Assembly (NCBI GenBank): GCA_002717745.1
Contig: PBBF01000022.1
Coordinates: 9,571 to 48,298 of the forward strand
Direction of reading: 5' to 3'
DNA length: 38,728 nucleotides
Source of the DNA: Acidobacteriota bacterium
Lineage (GTDB): Bacteria > Acidobacteriota > Vicinamibacteria > Vicinamibacterales > UBA823
This document shows, piece after piece, positions 25,769 through 33,943 of the stretch; position 1 is the first letter of the stretch, and each line of letters starts with the position of its first letter. The notes under the pieces were generated by a model. That model was given only the letters and a program-made list of their open reading frames with translations, had not been told where the DNA came from and did not search any database. The translations under genes were made by a program, and so were the position numbers.

Positions 25769-26590
25769 TCAGCGACCCTGGTTTGACGTCCAAGCGTCGT
25801 AGCGCATCCGTAGCGTTTTGACTGGATTCGCGTTCTCACTGGGCCGGATGTCTTCATCGGTCGCACTGAGATACATCTTGTAGTCACCGTTATTGAAGGA
25901 ATCGCCCGATGTGTCGTCTGCGTGGGCTTGAAGGATGTAGGCAACGTGCGCGGTCTTCTCATTACACGGTGCCTCAGGCTGCGGTTCGGTGTTGCAATCG
26001 CACCGACGATCGCCACCGTTCGAGTCGGCTGCTTCCATAGCAGCCATCACGCGGTCTGTCAGGCTTCCGGAAGCAACCTGAAGGGCAAAGACGGCCTCGT
26101 CGACCACGGCTTCGGCTGCAAGAATATTCCCCTGGATAGCGTAGAAGATTGGCTTCCCGGCGACTTGGCCCGTGGAGTGGAGCGACACGGCACCATTACC
26201 AGCACCGGAGTAACCAGCATGTCGGCCACGGAGGTCAACAATCCCGAATTGTCGGCGAGCGATTTCGGGGTCCTCTTGGAGCATCCTAATAATTTCGGTC
26301 GGGTCAGTTCCATTTTCGATTTGGTGATGGATTAGCTCTTGGTTGGCTCGCGTCCGGTCCACACCGGCCTGGGCGGCAGCGACACCCTTTCCAGGGACCA
26401 CGATCGCCTGAATATCCATTAGCCCCTTGGCCGAAAAGCCTTCAGAGAACCTACTTTGAGCCACACAGGTGGCAGATGCGATCACGACCTCACCGGTGCG
26501 TTGGTCAACCGCAACGACCGACCATGTAGCAAGGCCCACGGACGGAAACGACGATACGACCAATAAGGCCAAGGTTATCTGTTTCAACAT
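25769..26590 (-). CDS. Secreted DUF1028 (Ntn-hydrolase-like) protein
   Basis: 273 residues. The signal peptide (about 1-21, ending GLAT) is followed at once by TWSVVAVDQRTGEVVIASAT, the DUF1028 opening. Cleavage would leave Thr as the first residue, as in N-terminal nucleophile hydrolases. Further family features are GVAAAQAGVDRTRANQ, RQFGIVD, GYSGAGN and GNILA. A Cys-containing insertion (RRCDCNTEPQPEAPCNE) lies near residue 200. Substrate unknown. The Shine-Dalgarno AAGAGG is about 7 bp before the ATG. The divergent lipocalin-like gene lies 141 bp away; that gap holds no clear operator. Confidence 0.85.
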   Translation of the reverse strand: MLKQITLALLVVSSFPSVGLATWSVVAVDQRTGEVVIASATCVAQSRFSEGFSAKGLMDIQAIVVPGKGVAAAQAGVDRTRANQELIHHQIENGTDPTEIIRMLQEDPEIARRQFGIVDLRGRHAGYSGAGNGAVSLHSTGQVAGKPIFYAIQGNILAAEAVVDEAVFALQVASGSLTDRVMAAMEAADSNGGDRRCDCNTEPQPEAPCNEKTAHVAYILQAHADDTSGDSFNNGDYKMYLSATDEDIRPSENANPVKTLRMRYDAWTSNQGR

Positions 26591-26731
26591 GGTTAAGCCT
26601 CTTTAAAAGACTTGATGTTTCAGTCGAAGATGCGCGGGCACTTTTCCGTCGTCAAAACGAGAGGAGTATACCAAGGCTGGTGTACTATCATCCCACTCCG
26701 ACATGTCCGAGACTAGTGTAAGGAGGCTGAG

Positions 26732-27241
26732 ATGAACCCGAAGAAAAACGTGTGGTTGGCGGTCACTATTCTTCTTAGCTTGACGGTGAATCTTGCCGGC
26801 CATCGGGTATCCGCGCAGCATGTGGATTCGCTTGAGGTCGTGAGGGCAAGGTTTGTGGGTAATTACGAACTCGTGCGATACGTCAGTTTTCAACCCGACG
26901 GCAAAGTGACCCCAAGGAACTACGTTGCTCGAATCATGTATGACCCTCTCGGAAATATGTCAGCTATCGGTATGCCAAATGACCTGCCTCAGAGGGCGGC
27001 AGTGTCCGGCGGTGAGCGCACGGTCGGTGGCTTCGCCTATTTCGGGAAGGCCGAGATAGACATTGCTGCTGGAACGGTCACCCATCATGTTGTCGGTGCC
27101 CCAATACGCCCAGAACTGGTAGGCCAGGGAAGGGTACGGCACTACGAATTCGATGGAGATCTGCTTACCCTGTCAATCAAGGATGAAGAGGAGCGGGTTA
27201 CCGGGCAACTGACCTGGAGAAGAGTATGGTCGGGAAAGTGA
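26732..27241 (+). CDS. Secreted lipocalin-like domain protein
   Basis: 169 residues. Signal peptide about 1-28 (VTILLSLTVNLAGHRVSAQ). The mature protein is a short beta-barrel of the lipocalin-like type: FVGNYELVRYVSF, GKVTPRNYVARIMYDPLGNMSAIGM, FAYFGKAEIDIAAGTVTHHV and a final DLLTLSIKDEEERVTGQLTWRRV. It probably binds a small hydrophobic ligand or an envelope partner; the ligand is unknown. The start is certain: AAGGAGG (26720-26726) is 5 bp before the ATG, the best Shine-Dalgarno in this part of the window. A stem-loop covers its stop. Confidence 0.8.
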   Translation: MNPKKNVWLAVTILLSLTVNLAGHRVSAQHVDSLEVVRARFVGNYELVRYVSFQPDGKVTPRNYVARIMYDPLGNMSAIGMPNDLPQRAAVSGGERTVGGFAYFGKAEIDIAAGTVTHHVVGAPIRPELVGQGRVRHYEFDGDLLTLSIKDEEERVTGQLTWRRVWSGK

Positions 27242-27260
27242 CCAAAGTTTCCGTCACTTT
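27235..27260 (+). other. Stem-loop over the lipocalin gene stop
   Basis: AAAGTGAC (27235-27242) pairs with GTCACTTT (27253-27260), a perfect 8-bp stem with a 10-nt loop. It includes the TGA stop. No U-run follows, so it may be a weak or Rho-assisted end signal. The remaining 160 bp to the next gene hold only a weak inverted repeat (TCAAATT / AATTTGA). Confidence 0.35.
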
Positions 27261-27422
27261 GCAGGCAGGTGCAGTGCGACCAGCGTGCGCCGATCCGTAC
27301 ACGCTTTGAGAACTGGTGGGGTTCGTTCAAATTTCGGCTGTGGATACGAATTTGATCGGAACCTCCTGGCGAGAGACACCGTCTATGCCATCTGACTTGG
27401 GTTCGTTGATGGAGCGCAGTTG

Positions 27423-27911
27423 GTGGCAACCAAATTTGAAATGGGAATGATTAAGGTATTTTTTCTCATGGGTGTGGTCCTAATAGTGGCGTGTGAAACG
27501 CCATCCACGGCTCCGCCGCCTTTTGTGCCGGTGGGCGACGTTCAGCAGCTCATGGAAATGGTAATCGACCCGGCGGCCGACATCGTGTGGGAGTCGGTCG
27601 GGACGATCGTCACCCTCGATGGCACCGAAGAGATTTTTCCGAGGAGTGACGAAGAGTGGTCGACTGTCCGTAACAGTGCTATGGTGCTGGCTGAATCTGG
27701 CAATTTACTGATGGTCGGTGACCGCTCCAAGGGTGAGGGGCCCTGGATGATCATGTCCCAGGCGCTGGTTGAGGCCGGGATGGTCGCGCTTGAGGCCGCT
27801 GAGTCTAAGGACCCGGAGGCAGTCTTTGCGGTGGGTGAACAGATTTACAATGCCTGTGAAACCTGTCACGTGCTGTATTGGTACACTGAGGAAGACGCTG
27901 TCATCAGGTAA
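27423..27911 (+). CDS. Cytochrome c'-like monohaem lipoprotein
   Basis: About 162 residues. The N-terminus (KVFFLMGVVLIVAC) is a lipoprotein signal with the lipobox Cys near position 24, so the protein is membrane-anchored in the periplasm. The mature chain is four-helix-like and ends with the haem motif CETCH close to the C-terminus, the arrangement of cytochrome c'-type proteins. DPAADIVWESVGTI and a YPR-like FPRSDEEW segment recur in related proteins. The start is uncertain: GTG at 27423 (GGAG 8 bp upstream), TTG at 27420, or ATG at 27441/27447. It stands 31 bp before two PD.xGxW genes and is probably the first gene of their operon. Confidence 0.82.
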   Translation: MATKFEMGMIKVFFLMGVVLIVACETPSTAPPPFVPVGDVQQLMEMVIDPAADIVWESVGTIVTLDGTEEIFPRSDEEWSTVRNSAMVLAESGNLLMVGDRSKGEGPWMIMSQALVEAGMVALEAAESKDPEAVFAVGEQIYNACETCHVLYWYTEEDAVIR

Positions 27912-27942
27912 CGCTACGTCAGACTGGGAAGGGTTCACGGCT

Positions 27943-28767
27943 ATGCGCACTCAGGGTAGTGGTCTGGTGCTCGTTTTGGCTGCGGTTGCTGTTGCCGGAT
28001 TGCTGGTGACTACCGAGCAGGCTCTGGGCGCGGAGCAGAGCTACGAGTCCCCGCGTATCGCTGATGATCGGCCAGACCTAAATGGCATCTGGCAGGCTCT
28101 CGGTTCAGCGCATTGGAATATCGAAGGGCATGCCGCCCAGCCAGGCCCGATTGTCGCCCTTGGGGCGATTGGCGCGATACCTGGAGGACTGGGCGTCGTT
28201 GAGGGGGGACGTATTCCGTATCAGCCATGGGCTGCGGCACAGAAGCAGGAGAATTCCGAAAACTGGGTAACGGCCGACCCGGTCGTTAAGTGCTACATGC
28301 CCGGCGTACCGCGCGCCACCTACATGCCGTTTCCGTTTCAGATCGTGCAGACTCCAGACCACGTGCTAGTCACGTATGAGTTTGCTAGCTCGAGTCGGAT
28401 TGTCTATATGAGCCAGCCAGATTTTGAGAGTCCGTTTGACACGTGGATGGGGCATTCCCGCGGACACTGGGAAGGTGACACGCTGGTTGTTGACGTCACG
28501 GCCCAGGTTGGGGACACGTGGTTCGATAGCGCAGGAAATTTTCATAGCGATGCGCTGCATGTTATCGAACGCTACACGCCGATCAGCCCCAACGCACTTC
28601 GTTATGAGGTCGTCATTGAGGATCCAAATGTGTTCACGCGGCCGTGGACTATGAGCATGCCGCTCTATCGGCGGTTAGATGAGAACGTCCAGTTACTGGA
28701 ATTCAAATGTGTGGAGTTTGTCGAAGAGTTAATGTACGGACACCTTCGTAAGGACCCGACGCGATGA
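27943..28767 (+). CDS. Secreted PD.xGxW family protein (copy 1), function unknown
   Basis: 274 residues from the ATG at 27943, which has GGGAAGGG about 10 bp upstream. The frame opens earlier, at 27769, but that part overlaps the cytochrome gene. Signal peptide about 1-30. The mature protein opens RPDLNGIW (44-50) and carries CYMPGVPRATYMPFPFQI, a strand LVTYEF, RGHWEGDTLVVDV (from 173) and EDPNVFTRPWT, with a Cys near the end (EFKCVEF). It shares these blocks with the next gene, so the two are paralogues. Such proteins are abundant in Acidobacteriota, but no activity is known to me. Its stop overlaps the next gene's upstream region (ATGA). Confidence 0.8.
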   Translation: MRTQGSGLVLVLAAVAVAGLLVTTEQALGAEQSYESPRIADDRPDLNGIWQALGSAHWNIEGHAAQPGPIVALGAIGAIPGGLGVVEGGRIPYQPWAAAQKQENSENWVTADPVVKCYMPGVPRATYMPFPFQIVQTPDHVLVTYEFASSSRIVYMSQPDFESPFDTWMGHSRGHWEGDTLVVDVTAQVGDTWFDSAGNFHSDALHVIERYTPISPNALRYEVVIEDPNVFTRPWTMSMPLYRRLDENVQLLEFKCVEFVEELMYGHLRKDPTR

Positions 28768-28772
28768 GGAGG
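28767..28772 (+). promoter_or_regulatory. Ribosome binding site fixing the start of PD.xGxW copy 2
   Basis: AGGAGG, a full Shine-Dalgarno, ends 6 bp before the ATG at 28779. It lies inside the possible longer reading frame from the ATG at 28764, so the downstream ATG is the likely start. Confidence 0.7.
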
Positions 28773-28778
28773 TTGCCG

Positions 28779-29813
28779 ATGGGCGATCGATATTCAGTCT
28801 TGGCGGTAGTGTTCGGATTCGTGAGTTTTGCTTTGGGGATTTTGGTTCTCCCAGCTTCGGGCCAACCCGTACAGCCGGCCGATGCCACTGCGGCGACGGT
28901 GGCTTCGCCAGTGGCTCACACTCCCTGGGGCGTACCCGATCTCCAGGGTATTTGGGACTTTCGGACGATCACCCCCCTGCAGCGTCCAGATGATTTGGTT
29001 GATAAAACTGTCTTCACGCCCGAGGAGGCAGCCGAGTACGAAGCGGCACGTGTCGCGAGTCTTCACAAGGACCAACGCGTTGAGGACGGTCTGAAGCCAG
29101 AGACTGACGTGGCCTACGCTTACAACCATTTTTGGTGGGATTATGGCGACACACTTGTCGAAGACCGGCGCACGTCATTAATTGTGGATCCGTCCGATGG
29201 TAGGATTCCGCCTCTTACCCCCGATGGGGAGTTAAGAGGAGAACAACGACGGGAAGCTCGCAGTCGGCCCGCCCATGGCCCAGAGGACCGTAATGTGTGG
29301 GAACGATGCATCGTTGGGGGTAACGCGGGCCCGCCAATCACTCCGAGTGCCTACAACAACAACGTGCAACTACTCCAGGCTCCCGGGGTTGTCGTGATCT
29401 TCAATGAAATGATCCACGACGCCCGTGTCGTACCGATCGACGGAAGTGCGCACCTTCCTGATGACATCCGCCAGTGGCGTGGTGACCCGCGCGGGCGCTG
29501 GGAAGGTGAGACCCTGGTTGTGGAGTCGACGAATTTTAATGGAAAGACTGCATTTCGGGGGTCTGGTGCAGACCTGCGTTTAGAGGAGCGTTTTACGCGG
29601 GTTGGTGATGACCGGCTTCTCTACCAATTCACTATTGACGACCCAACGTCATTCACTAAGCCGTGGACGGCTGTTATTCCGATGAAAGCGACCGAAGGTC
29701 CGATTTTTGAGTACGCGTGTCACGAGGGGAACTATGGCATGGTCAATCTTCTGGCCGGAGCGCGTGTTCAGGAGGCGGAAGCCGCAGCACTTGCGACGAG
29801 GGAACCGCAATGA
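28779..29813 (+). CDS. Secreted PD.xGxW family protein (copy 2), function unknown
   Basis: 344 residues from 28779. Signal segment about 5-28. Blocks match copy 1: VPDLQGIWD (52-60 region), ERCIVGGNAGPP, a strand GVVVIFNEM, RGRWEGETLVVES (from 238), LYQFTIDDPTSFTKPWT and a Cys near the end (YACHEGN). It has a longer middle with Asp/Glu-rich turns (FTPEEAAEYEAAR). The pairing of conserved Trp, Arg and Glu in RGxWEGxTLVV suggests a shared binding site, but no enzyme can be named. The DUF6152 gene starts in the ATGA overlap with this stop, so the two are translated together. Confidence 0.8.
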   Translation: MGDRYSVLAVVFGFVSFALGILVLPASGQPVQPADATAATVASPVAHTPWGVPDLQGIWDFRTITPLQRPDDLVDKTVFTPEEAAEYEAARVASLHKDQRVEDGLKPETDVAYAYNHFWWDYGDTLVEDRRTSLIVDPSDGRIPPLTPDGELRGEQRREARSRPAHGPEDRNVWERCIVGGNAGPPITPSAYNNNVQLLQAPGVVVIFNEMIHDARVVPIDGSAHLPDDIRQWRGDPRGRWEGETLVVESTNFNGKTAFRGSGADLRLEERFTRVGDDRLLYQFTIDDPTSFTKPWTAVIPMKATEGPIFEYACHEGNYGMVNLLAGARVQEAEAAALATREPQ

Positions 29814-30316
29814 GGATCAGGTCAGCAACAGAGGTGCCATACGATAGGTGGCAAATTGAGGATGGAACTACACGACGAATACGGGTCGTAGTAGGGCTGG
29901 GCATTAGCTTGCTATTAATGCTCACCACAGTGCCGGTTGTAGCGCATCATGCGTTTGCGGCTGAGTTTGATGCGAATAAACCGCTCTCACTGACGGGTAC
30001 CGTGACCAAAATGGAGTGGATAAATCCCCACGCCTGGATCCACGTTGAAGTGACACGGGAGGATGGCACCGTTGAACAGTGGATGATCGAAGGTGGTACG
30101 CCGAACACGCTGTTTCGACGGGGGATTACGAGAGACTCTCTAATGCCGGGAACGACCATCGTGGTTGATGGCTATCAGGCGAAGGACGGCTCATTTAAAG
30201 CGAACGGCCGCAGTCTCACGCTGGAAGGTGGTGAGGAGCTGTTCTTGGGGTCATCAGGAACTGGCGCTCCGCGAGACGGCACCGATCCTGTGGAACGTCG
30301 GCGCCCGCCCGGTTAG
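29810..30316 (+). CDS. Secreted DUF6152 family protein
   Basis: 168 residues from the ATG at 29810; the frame is open further upstream, to 29717, but the ATGA overlap with the previous stop is the natural start. A membrane/signal segment about 24-45 is followed by HHAFAAEFD (46-54), the DUF6152 signature, and LTGTVTKMEWINPHAWIHVEV. His46/His47 and the INPHAW His could bind a metal or haem, by analogy only. The C-terminal 25 residues are Pro/Arg/Gly-rich and disordered. In many Acidobacteriota this family sits next to PD.xGxW genes, as here. Confidence 0.82.
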   Translation: MRIRSATEVPYDRWQIEDGTTRRIRVVVGLGISLLLMLTTVPVVAHHAFAAEFDANKPLSLTGTVTKMEWINPHAWIHVEVTREDGTVEQWMIEGGTPNTLFRRGITRDSLMPGTTIVVDGYQAKDGSFKANGRSLTLEGGEELFLGSSGTGAPRDGTDPVERRRPPG

Positions 30317-30404
30317 TGTTCGTGGATTTCGTATCCCGTTCGCAGCTAGCGGGTACCCCGAACGTCCTTGGAGCAGACTTGGTCTATCGTTGCCTCTTTC
30401 GTCG

Positions 30405-31355
30405 TTAAGGTGTCGAACCACCCTCACCGAGGTCGTGCCGGTCTAGAAACTGTTGTATCGTCTCGTAAATCTTTACCGTCTCCGTTCGGTTGAAGCCGCC
30501 GTGCCCACCGCCGGGGACGGTGTGGAGTTCATTGGGGACACCAGCGTCTTCCAGCGCAGCATGTAATCGAACGGCGTGCTCATACGGCACGACCGGGTCT
30601 GCATCCCCGTGAATCGTAAGAGTTGGCGGCAACTCTTTCCGCACGTAATTCAGTGGTGAAACGAGTTCGGCAATTTCTTCACGGTTAGAGAGGCTGCCTA
30701 GCCATTGGACGACGTAGCCTTTCGTATTTGGTCCCTCGAGCACGTCGTTAACGTCGGTAATACCGTACCAGTTGATGATTGCGGCTACCTCGACCGATGG
30801 GATCGTTGGCGGTCCTGAAAAGCTTCCTGCCGTGCACTCACGTCCGAGGCCAGTCGAGGGCGGTAGCATTCCGCTGGTCAACGCCAGGTGGCCACCAGCC
30901 GAGTTCCCAGAAGTAACGATCCGCGCAATGTCAAAGTTGTAACGTTCCGCGTTACGCGCGATCCACTGGAGCGCACACAAGCAATCTTCAACCGCGGCCG
31001 GAGCCCTAGAGACTTGAACGAGCCGATAGGTGACATTCACAACGGCCCACCCCTTTTCGAGGTAGGGTAGCAACCGAAGGACCTGCGACTCCTTAGTGCC
31101 CTGCACCCAGCCCCCACCGTGGATCATCATCAATACGGGTGTGGGGCCACTTGGGTCTGCTGGCAGATAGAGGTCAAGCTTATTTTCATAGTTGTTCGCG
31201 ACGTGATACACCACGTTAGGCACGACACGATACTGATTGGACACATTGGCCAGGAACGAGGTGGTCTCACTGAGTTGCGCACTTACTACACCGGACCCCG
31301 AGACCAGTATCATCACCACGAAAGCGAATGTGACAGGCCATTTCTTCTGAGGCAT
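30405..31355 (-). CDS. Secreted alpha/beta-hydrolase (carboxylesterase type)
   Basis: 316 residues with a signal peptide (about 1-27). Features of hormone-sensitive-lipase/BD-FAE-like esterases: oxyanion loop HGGGW (79-83), nucleophile elbow GNSAGG with Ser152, acid Asp253 in DADPVV, and His285 in GGHGGFN. It probably hydrolyses short-chain esters, carbohydrate acetyl or feruloyl groups in the periplasm; the substrate is unknown. The ATG has AGGAGG 5 bp upstream. It converges on the DUF6152 gene (88-bp gap, no clear terminator) and lies downstream of pyk on the same strand with 191 bp between, in which I see no gene. Confidence 0.88.
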   Translation of the reverse strand: MPQKKWPVTFAFVVMILVSGSGVVSAQLSETTSFLANVSNQYRVVPNVVYHVANNYENKLDLYLPADPSGPTPVLMMIHGGGWVQGTKESQVLRLLPYLEKGWAVVNVTYRLVQVSRAPAAVEDCLCALQWIARNAERYNFDIARIVTSGNSAGGHLALTSGMLPPSTGLGRECTAGSFSGPPTIPSVEVAAIINWYGITDVNDVLEGPNTKGYVVQWLGSLSNREEIAELVSPLNYVRKELPPTLTIHGDADPVVPYEHAVRLHAALEDAGVPNELHTVPGGGHGGFNRTETVKIYETIQQFLDRHDLGEGGSTP

Positions 31356-31546
31356 CCTTCCCTCCTAGCTGCGAGTGTGTTGCGTAGGCCAATTGAGACT
31401 AGTCAAGCCTTAGTGGTGCCAAGCTTTCTGGCAGAAACCTACACCGGGGCCTAGTATAAAGCCAAATCGGTGGACACCTGTCTTTGCATCACCGGTCCCA
31501 CCGTTCTCCCGACCCACCATCTGTCGAGGTAGTCGCAGAGAGGGAA

Positions 31547-32953
31547 TTATTTGTTTGTGGGGGTTGCTGGAAGTTGGCGAAGCTGAAGGAAATTTCCATC
31601 CGCCAAAGTCGGATCGGAATGGACTCTCACGAAAATAACGAAATCACCTTGAGCCAATGTTTTTCGCTGTAACAACGTCTGCTGAATTGAAGCCGTTTCC
31701 AACCCAGAAGTGGCCACGGTAGTTGAAGAAACACCCCAAGACAGCGCCAGGCGCCGGGCCACGGCGTCGTCGTCCGTCACTGCGTAGATCGGCACACTCG
31801 GTCGGAGCGCAGCCAACTGCAGTGCAGTAGCACCATGACGGGTTACAGCAACGATCACCGAAGCTTTAAATGCTGAAGCAAGACTGACGGCTGCTTCACA
31901 GAGGGCACGGCCGTGATGCCGTCCCATCGTGCTGGGTGGCGGCTGGGTGGCTAGGGGTACGCTTTCGGCGTCTCTAATAACCGAGTCGAGTGTTTCGACG
32001 GCCAATGCTGGGAATGCCCCCACCGCCGTTTCGCCAGCAAGCATGATTGCATCGACTCCATCGTAGACGGAATTCGCCGCGTCGTTTACCTCAGCCCGTG
32101 TTGGTCGCCGTTCGAATCGCATTGTGTCTAGGACCTGTGTCGCGATGATTACAGGGATCCCAACGGCTCGTGCTTGTCGCGTGAGTTCTTTTTGGACACG
32201 CGGTACGTGTTCAAGAGGAATCTCCAACCCGAGATCGCCCCGCGCCACCATAATTGCATCTGCCTCATCAAGAATGTCTGGAAATACTTCTACCGCTTGC
32301 GGTCGTTCAATCTTCGCGACGAGAGCCACCGAATGTCCCACAACCTTTCGCGCCCGACGGAGATCCTCTGATGTCTGCACAAAACTCACGGCCGAGAAAT
32401 CGACCCCAAGATTCATCCCAAATTTGAGATCGTCAACATCTTTTTCGGTTAGCGCTGATTCCGGGAAAAGCACACCAGGAGCGTTTATCCCCTTATGCTC
32501 CCCCAACGGACCACCTTGAACCACTTTTGTGACGATGTCGGTTCCGTCAACCTCTTCCACTCGGAGCTCGATACGGCCGTCGTCGAGCATTAGTTTCGCG
32601 CCAACTTTAACGGTGGCCAAACCGGCGAAGGTTGTTGATACGCGTTCGACATTACCAGCGAAATCCCCAATTGATATCCGAAACGCAGTTCCTTGCTCCA
32701 AGAGGATCGGCTTAGGGCCGGCCAACCGCCCGGTACGAATCTTGGGACCAGCGAGGTCCTGCATAACGGCAATCAGCCGATCGGCGCGAGCCGCCGAGGC
32801 GCGAATGCGATCGTACATGCGCTTTTGACTCTCCCGTGTGCCGTGGGAAAAATTGATGCGAAAGACATCTACACCGGCGGCAATGAGAGCATCGATTTCT
32901 TGGTCTGTATCGCTTGCGGGACCAATTGTGGCGATAATTTTTGTTTGTCTCAA
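31547..32953 (-). CDS. pyk: Pyruvate kinase
   Basis: Glycolytic enzyme converting phosphoenolpyruvate and ADP to pyruvate and ATP. 468 residues from TTG at 32953, giving MRQTKIIATIGPAS, the normal family start; GGGGAGG lies 9 bp upstream. A longer frame to 32983 is also TTG-initiated but lacks a site. Visible motifs include RINFSHG, the catalytic LVAKIERPQA with Lys, MVARGDLGLEIP, IATQVLDTM and MLAGETAVGAFP. The C-terminal allosteric domain is complete (ALQLAALRPSVPIYAVTDD). The upstream 204-bp divergent region to the cytochrome gene holds no clear operator. Confidence 0.96.
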   Translation of the reverse strand: MRQTKIIATIGPASDTDQEIDALIAAGVDVFRINFSHGTRESQKRMYDRIRASAARADRLIAVMQDLAGPKIRTGRLAGPKPILLEQGTAFRISIGDFAGNVERVSTTFAGLATVKVGAKLMLDDGRIELRVEEVDGTDIVTKVVQGGPLGEHKGINAPGVLFPESALTEKDVDDLKFGMNLGVDFSAVSFVQTSEDLRRARKVVGHSVALVAKIERPQAVEVFPDILDEADAIMVARGDLGLEIPLEHVPRVQKELTRQARAVGIPVIIATQVLDTMRFERRPTRAEVNDAANSVYDGVDAIMLAGETAVGAFPALAVETLDSVIRDAESVPLATQPPPSTMGRHHGRALCEAAVSLASAFKASVIVAVTRHGATALQLAALRPSVPIYAVTDDDAVARRLALSWGVSSTTVATSGLETASIQQTLLQRKTLAQGDFVIFVRVHSDPTLADGNFLQLRQLPATPTNK

Positions 32954-32962
32954 GCTGATGAA

Positions 32963-32969
32963 CCTCCCC
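32963..32969 (-). promoter_or_regulatory. Ribosome binding site fixing the TTG start of pyk
   Basis: Minus-strand GGGGAGG, 9 bp before TTG at 32953. No ATG or GTG lies in a better position, so pyk is a probable TTG-initiated housekeeping gene. Confidence 0.65.
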
Positions 32970-33157
32970 AACGGAGCCTGCAATGCGAAGTTTCTGTCCT
33001 AGTTTGCCTATCTCAGCATAGAAGTCTAGTTTTTCTGGTTTGATACGGCGATGTAAAATACGCGGAAATGATTGCAAGAACTAAGGGAGCTGCTGGCTCA
33101 GTCTTCTTGAACCAAAAGCGGCTTTTTGTTACCAAATGCCCCAGTGCGGAACTGCGC

Positions 33158-33943
33158 ATGCGACCGAGGACGATGAGGCGTGGTGTTCCTGGCATTGGCG
33201 CCATTGGTGTTGGCCTTTTATCTTTTGTGGTGCTCTGGACCCAACCCCTGTTTGCGGTGCAGATTTCCGATGAGGGTCAGGGTAAGCGGTTGTACGAAAG
33301 CCAGTGCGGGAGCTGCCACGGACCTTTGGGAAATGGTGGTAAAGGCGCTAATCTGGCACAACCGCGGTTGCGTCGTGCAACTGATGATCAGGCCCTCTTC
33401 AATATCATTCGTCGTGGGATCCGTGGTACTGAGATGCCAGGGTCGCCACTCACTCCTAGTCAGGTTTCGAGTATTGCAGCTTACGTAAAGACGCTTGGAC
33501 GTATCGAACCGGAGGATGTTCCTGGTGATGGCATCCGAGGTGAGACGGTCTATGCCAGGCTCAACTGCGCACGATGTCATACCGTCAGTGGCCGTGGTGG
33601 TAGTGTCGGCCCTGATCTCGATGATATCGGCGCGCGTCGGAGCGCAGCCCACCTCCGAGAAGCACTCATCGAGCCCGAGGAGTCCTTGCCTAATGGTTTT
33701 CTTCAACTTCGGATTGTTACAAAGGATGGTCGCACTCTAACCGGAATCAGGCTCAACGAAGATGGGTTCTCGATTCAGTTCAGGGATCTTTCAGGTCGTT
33801 TCTACTCGTTCTGGAAGGACGAACTCGACACGATCGAGCAGCAGTGGCAGCGCTCACCAATGGTGAGTTACGAAGCGCGACTGACCTCCGATCAAACGGA
33901 TGATCTTGTTGCATACTTGGTTTTACTTAAGGGAGCCAAATGA
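33158..33943 (+). CDS. Dihaem c-type cytochrome with a C-terminal haem-binding domain
   Basis: 261 residues from ATG 33158 (ATG 33173 is possible; an open frame extends to 33068). Signal segment about 11-33. Haem 1: CGSCH (50-54) with a likely Met93 ligand in GTEMPG, a standard class I fold ending IAAYVKTLGR. Haem 2: CARCH (137-141) followed by GPDLDDIGARRSAAHLREALIEPEESLPNGF and a beta-rich tail (VTKDGRTLTGIRLNEDGFSIQFRD), the module known from Planctomycetes-type haem-binding proteins (TIGR02603-like). The ATGA overlap with the PQQ gene makes this its probable electron acceptor. Confidence 0.88.
   Translation: MRPRTMRRGVPGIGAIGVGLLSFVVLWTQPLFAVQISDEGQGKRLYESQCGSCHGPLGNGGKGANLAQPRLRRATDDQALFNIIRRGIRGTEMPGSPLTPSQVSSIAAYVKTLGRIEPEDVPGDGIRGETVYARLNCARCHTVSGRGGSVGPDLDDIGARRSAAHLREALIEPEESLPNGFLQLRIVTKDGRTLTGIRLNEDGFSIQFRDLSGRFYSFWKDELDTIEQQWQRSPMVSYEARLTSDQTDDLVAYLVLLKGAK

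Noticed and set aside
27943-29813. Tandem duplication caused by a mobile element
   Set aside because: The two PD.xGxW genes are diverged paralogues, with no transposase or flanking direct repeats.
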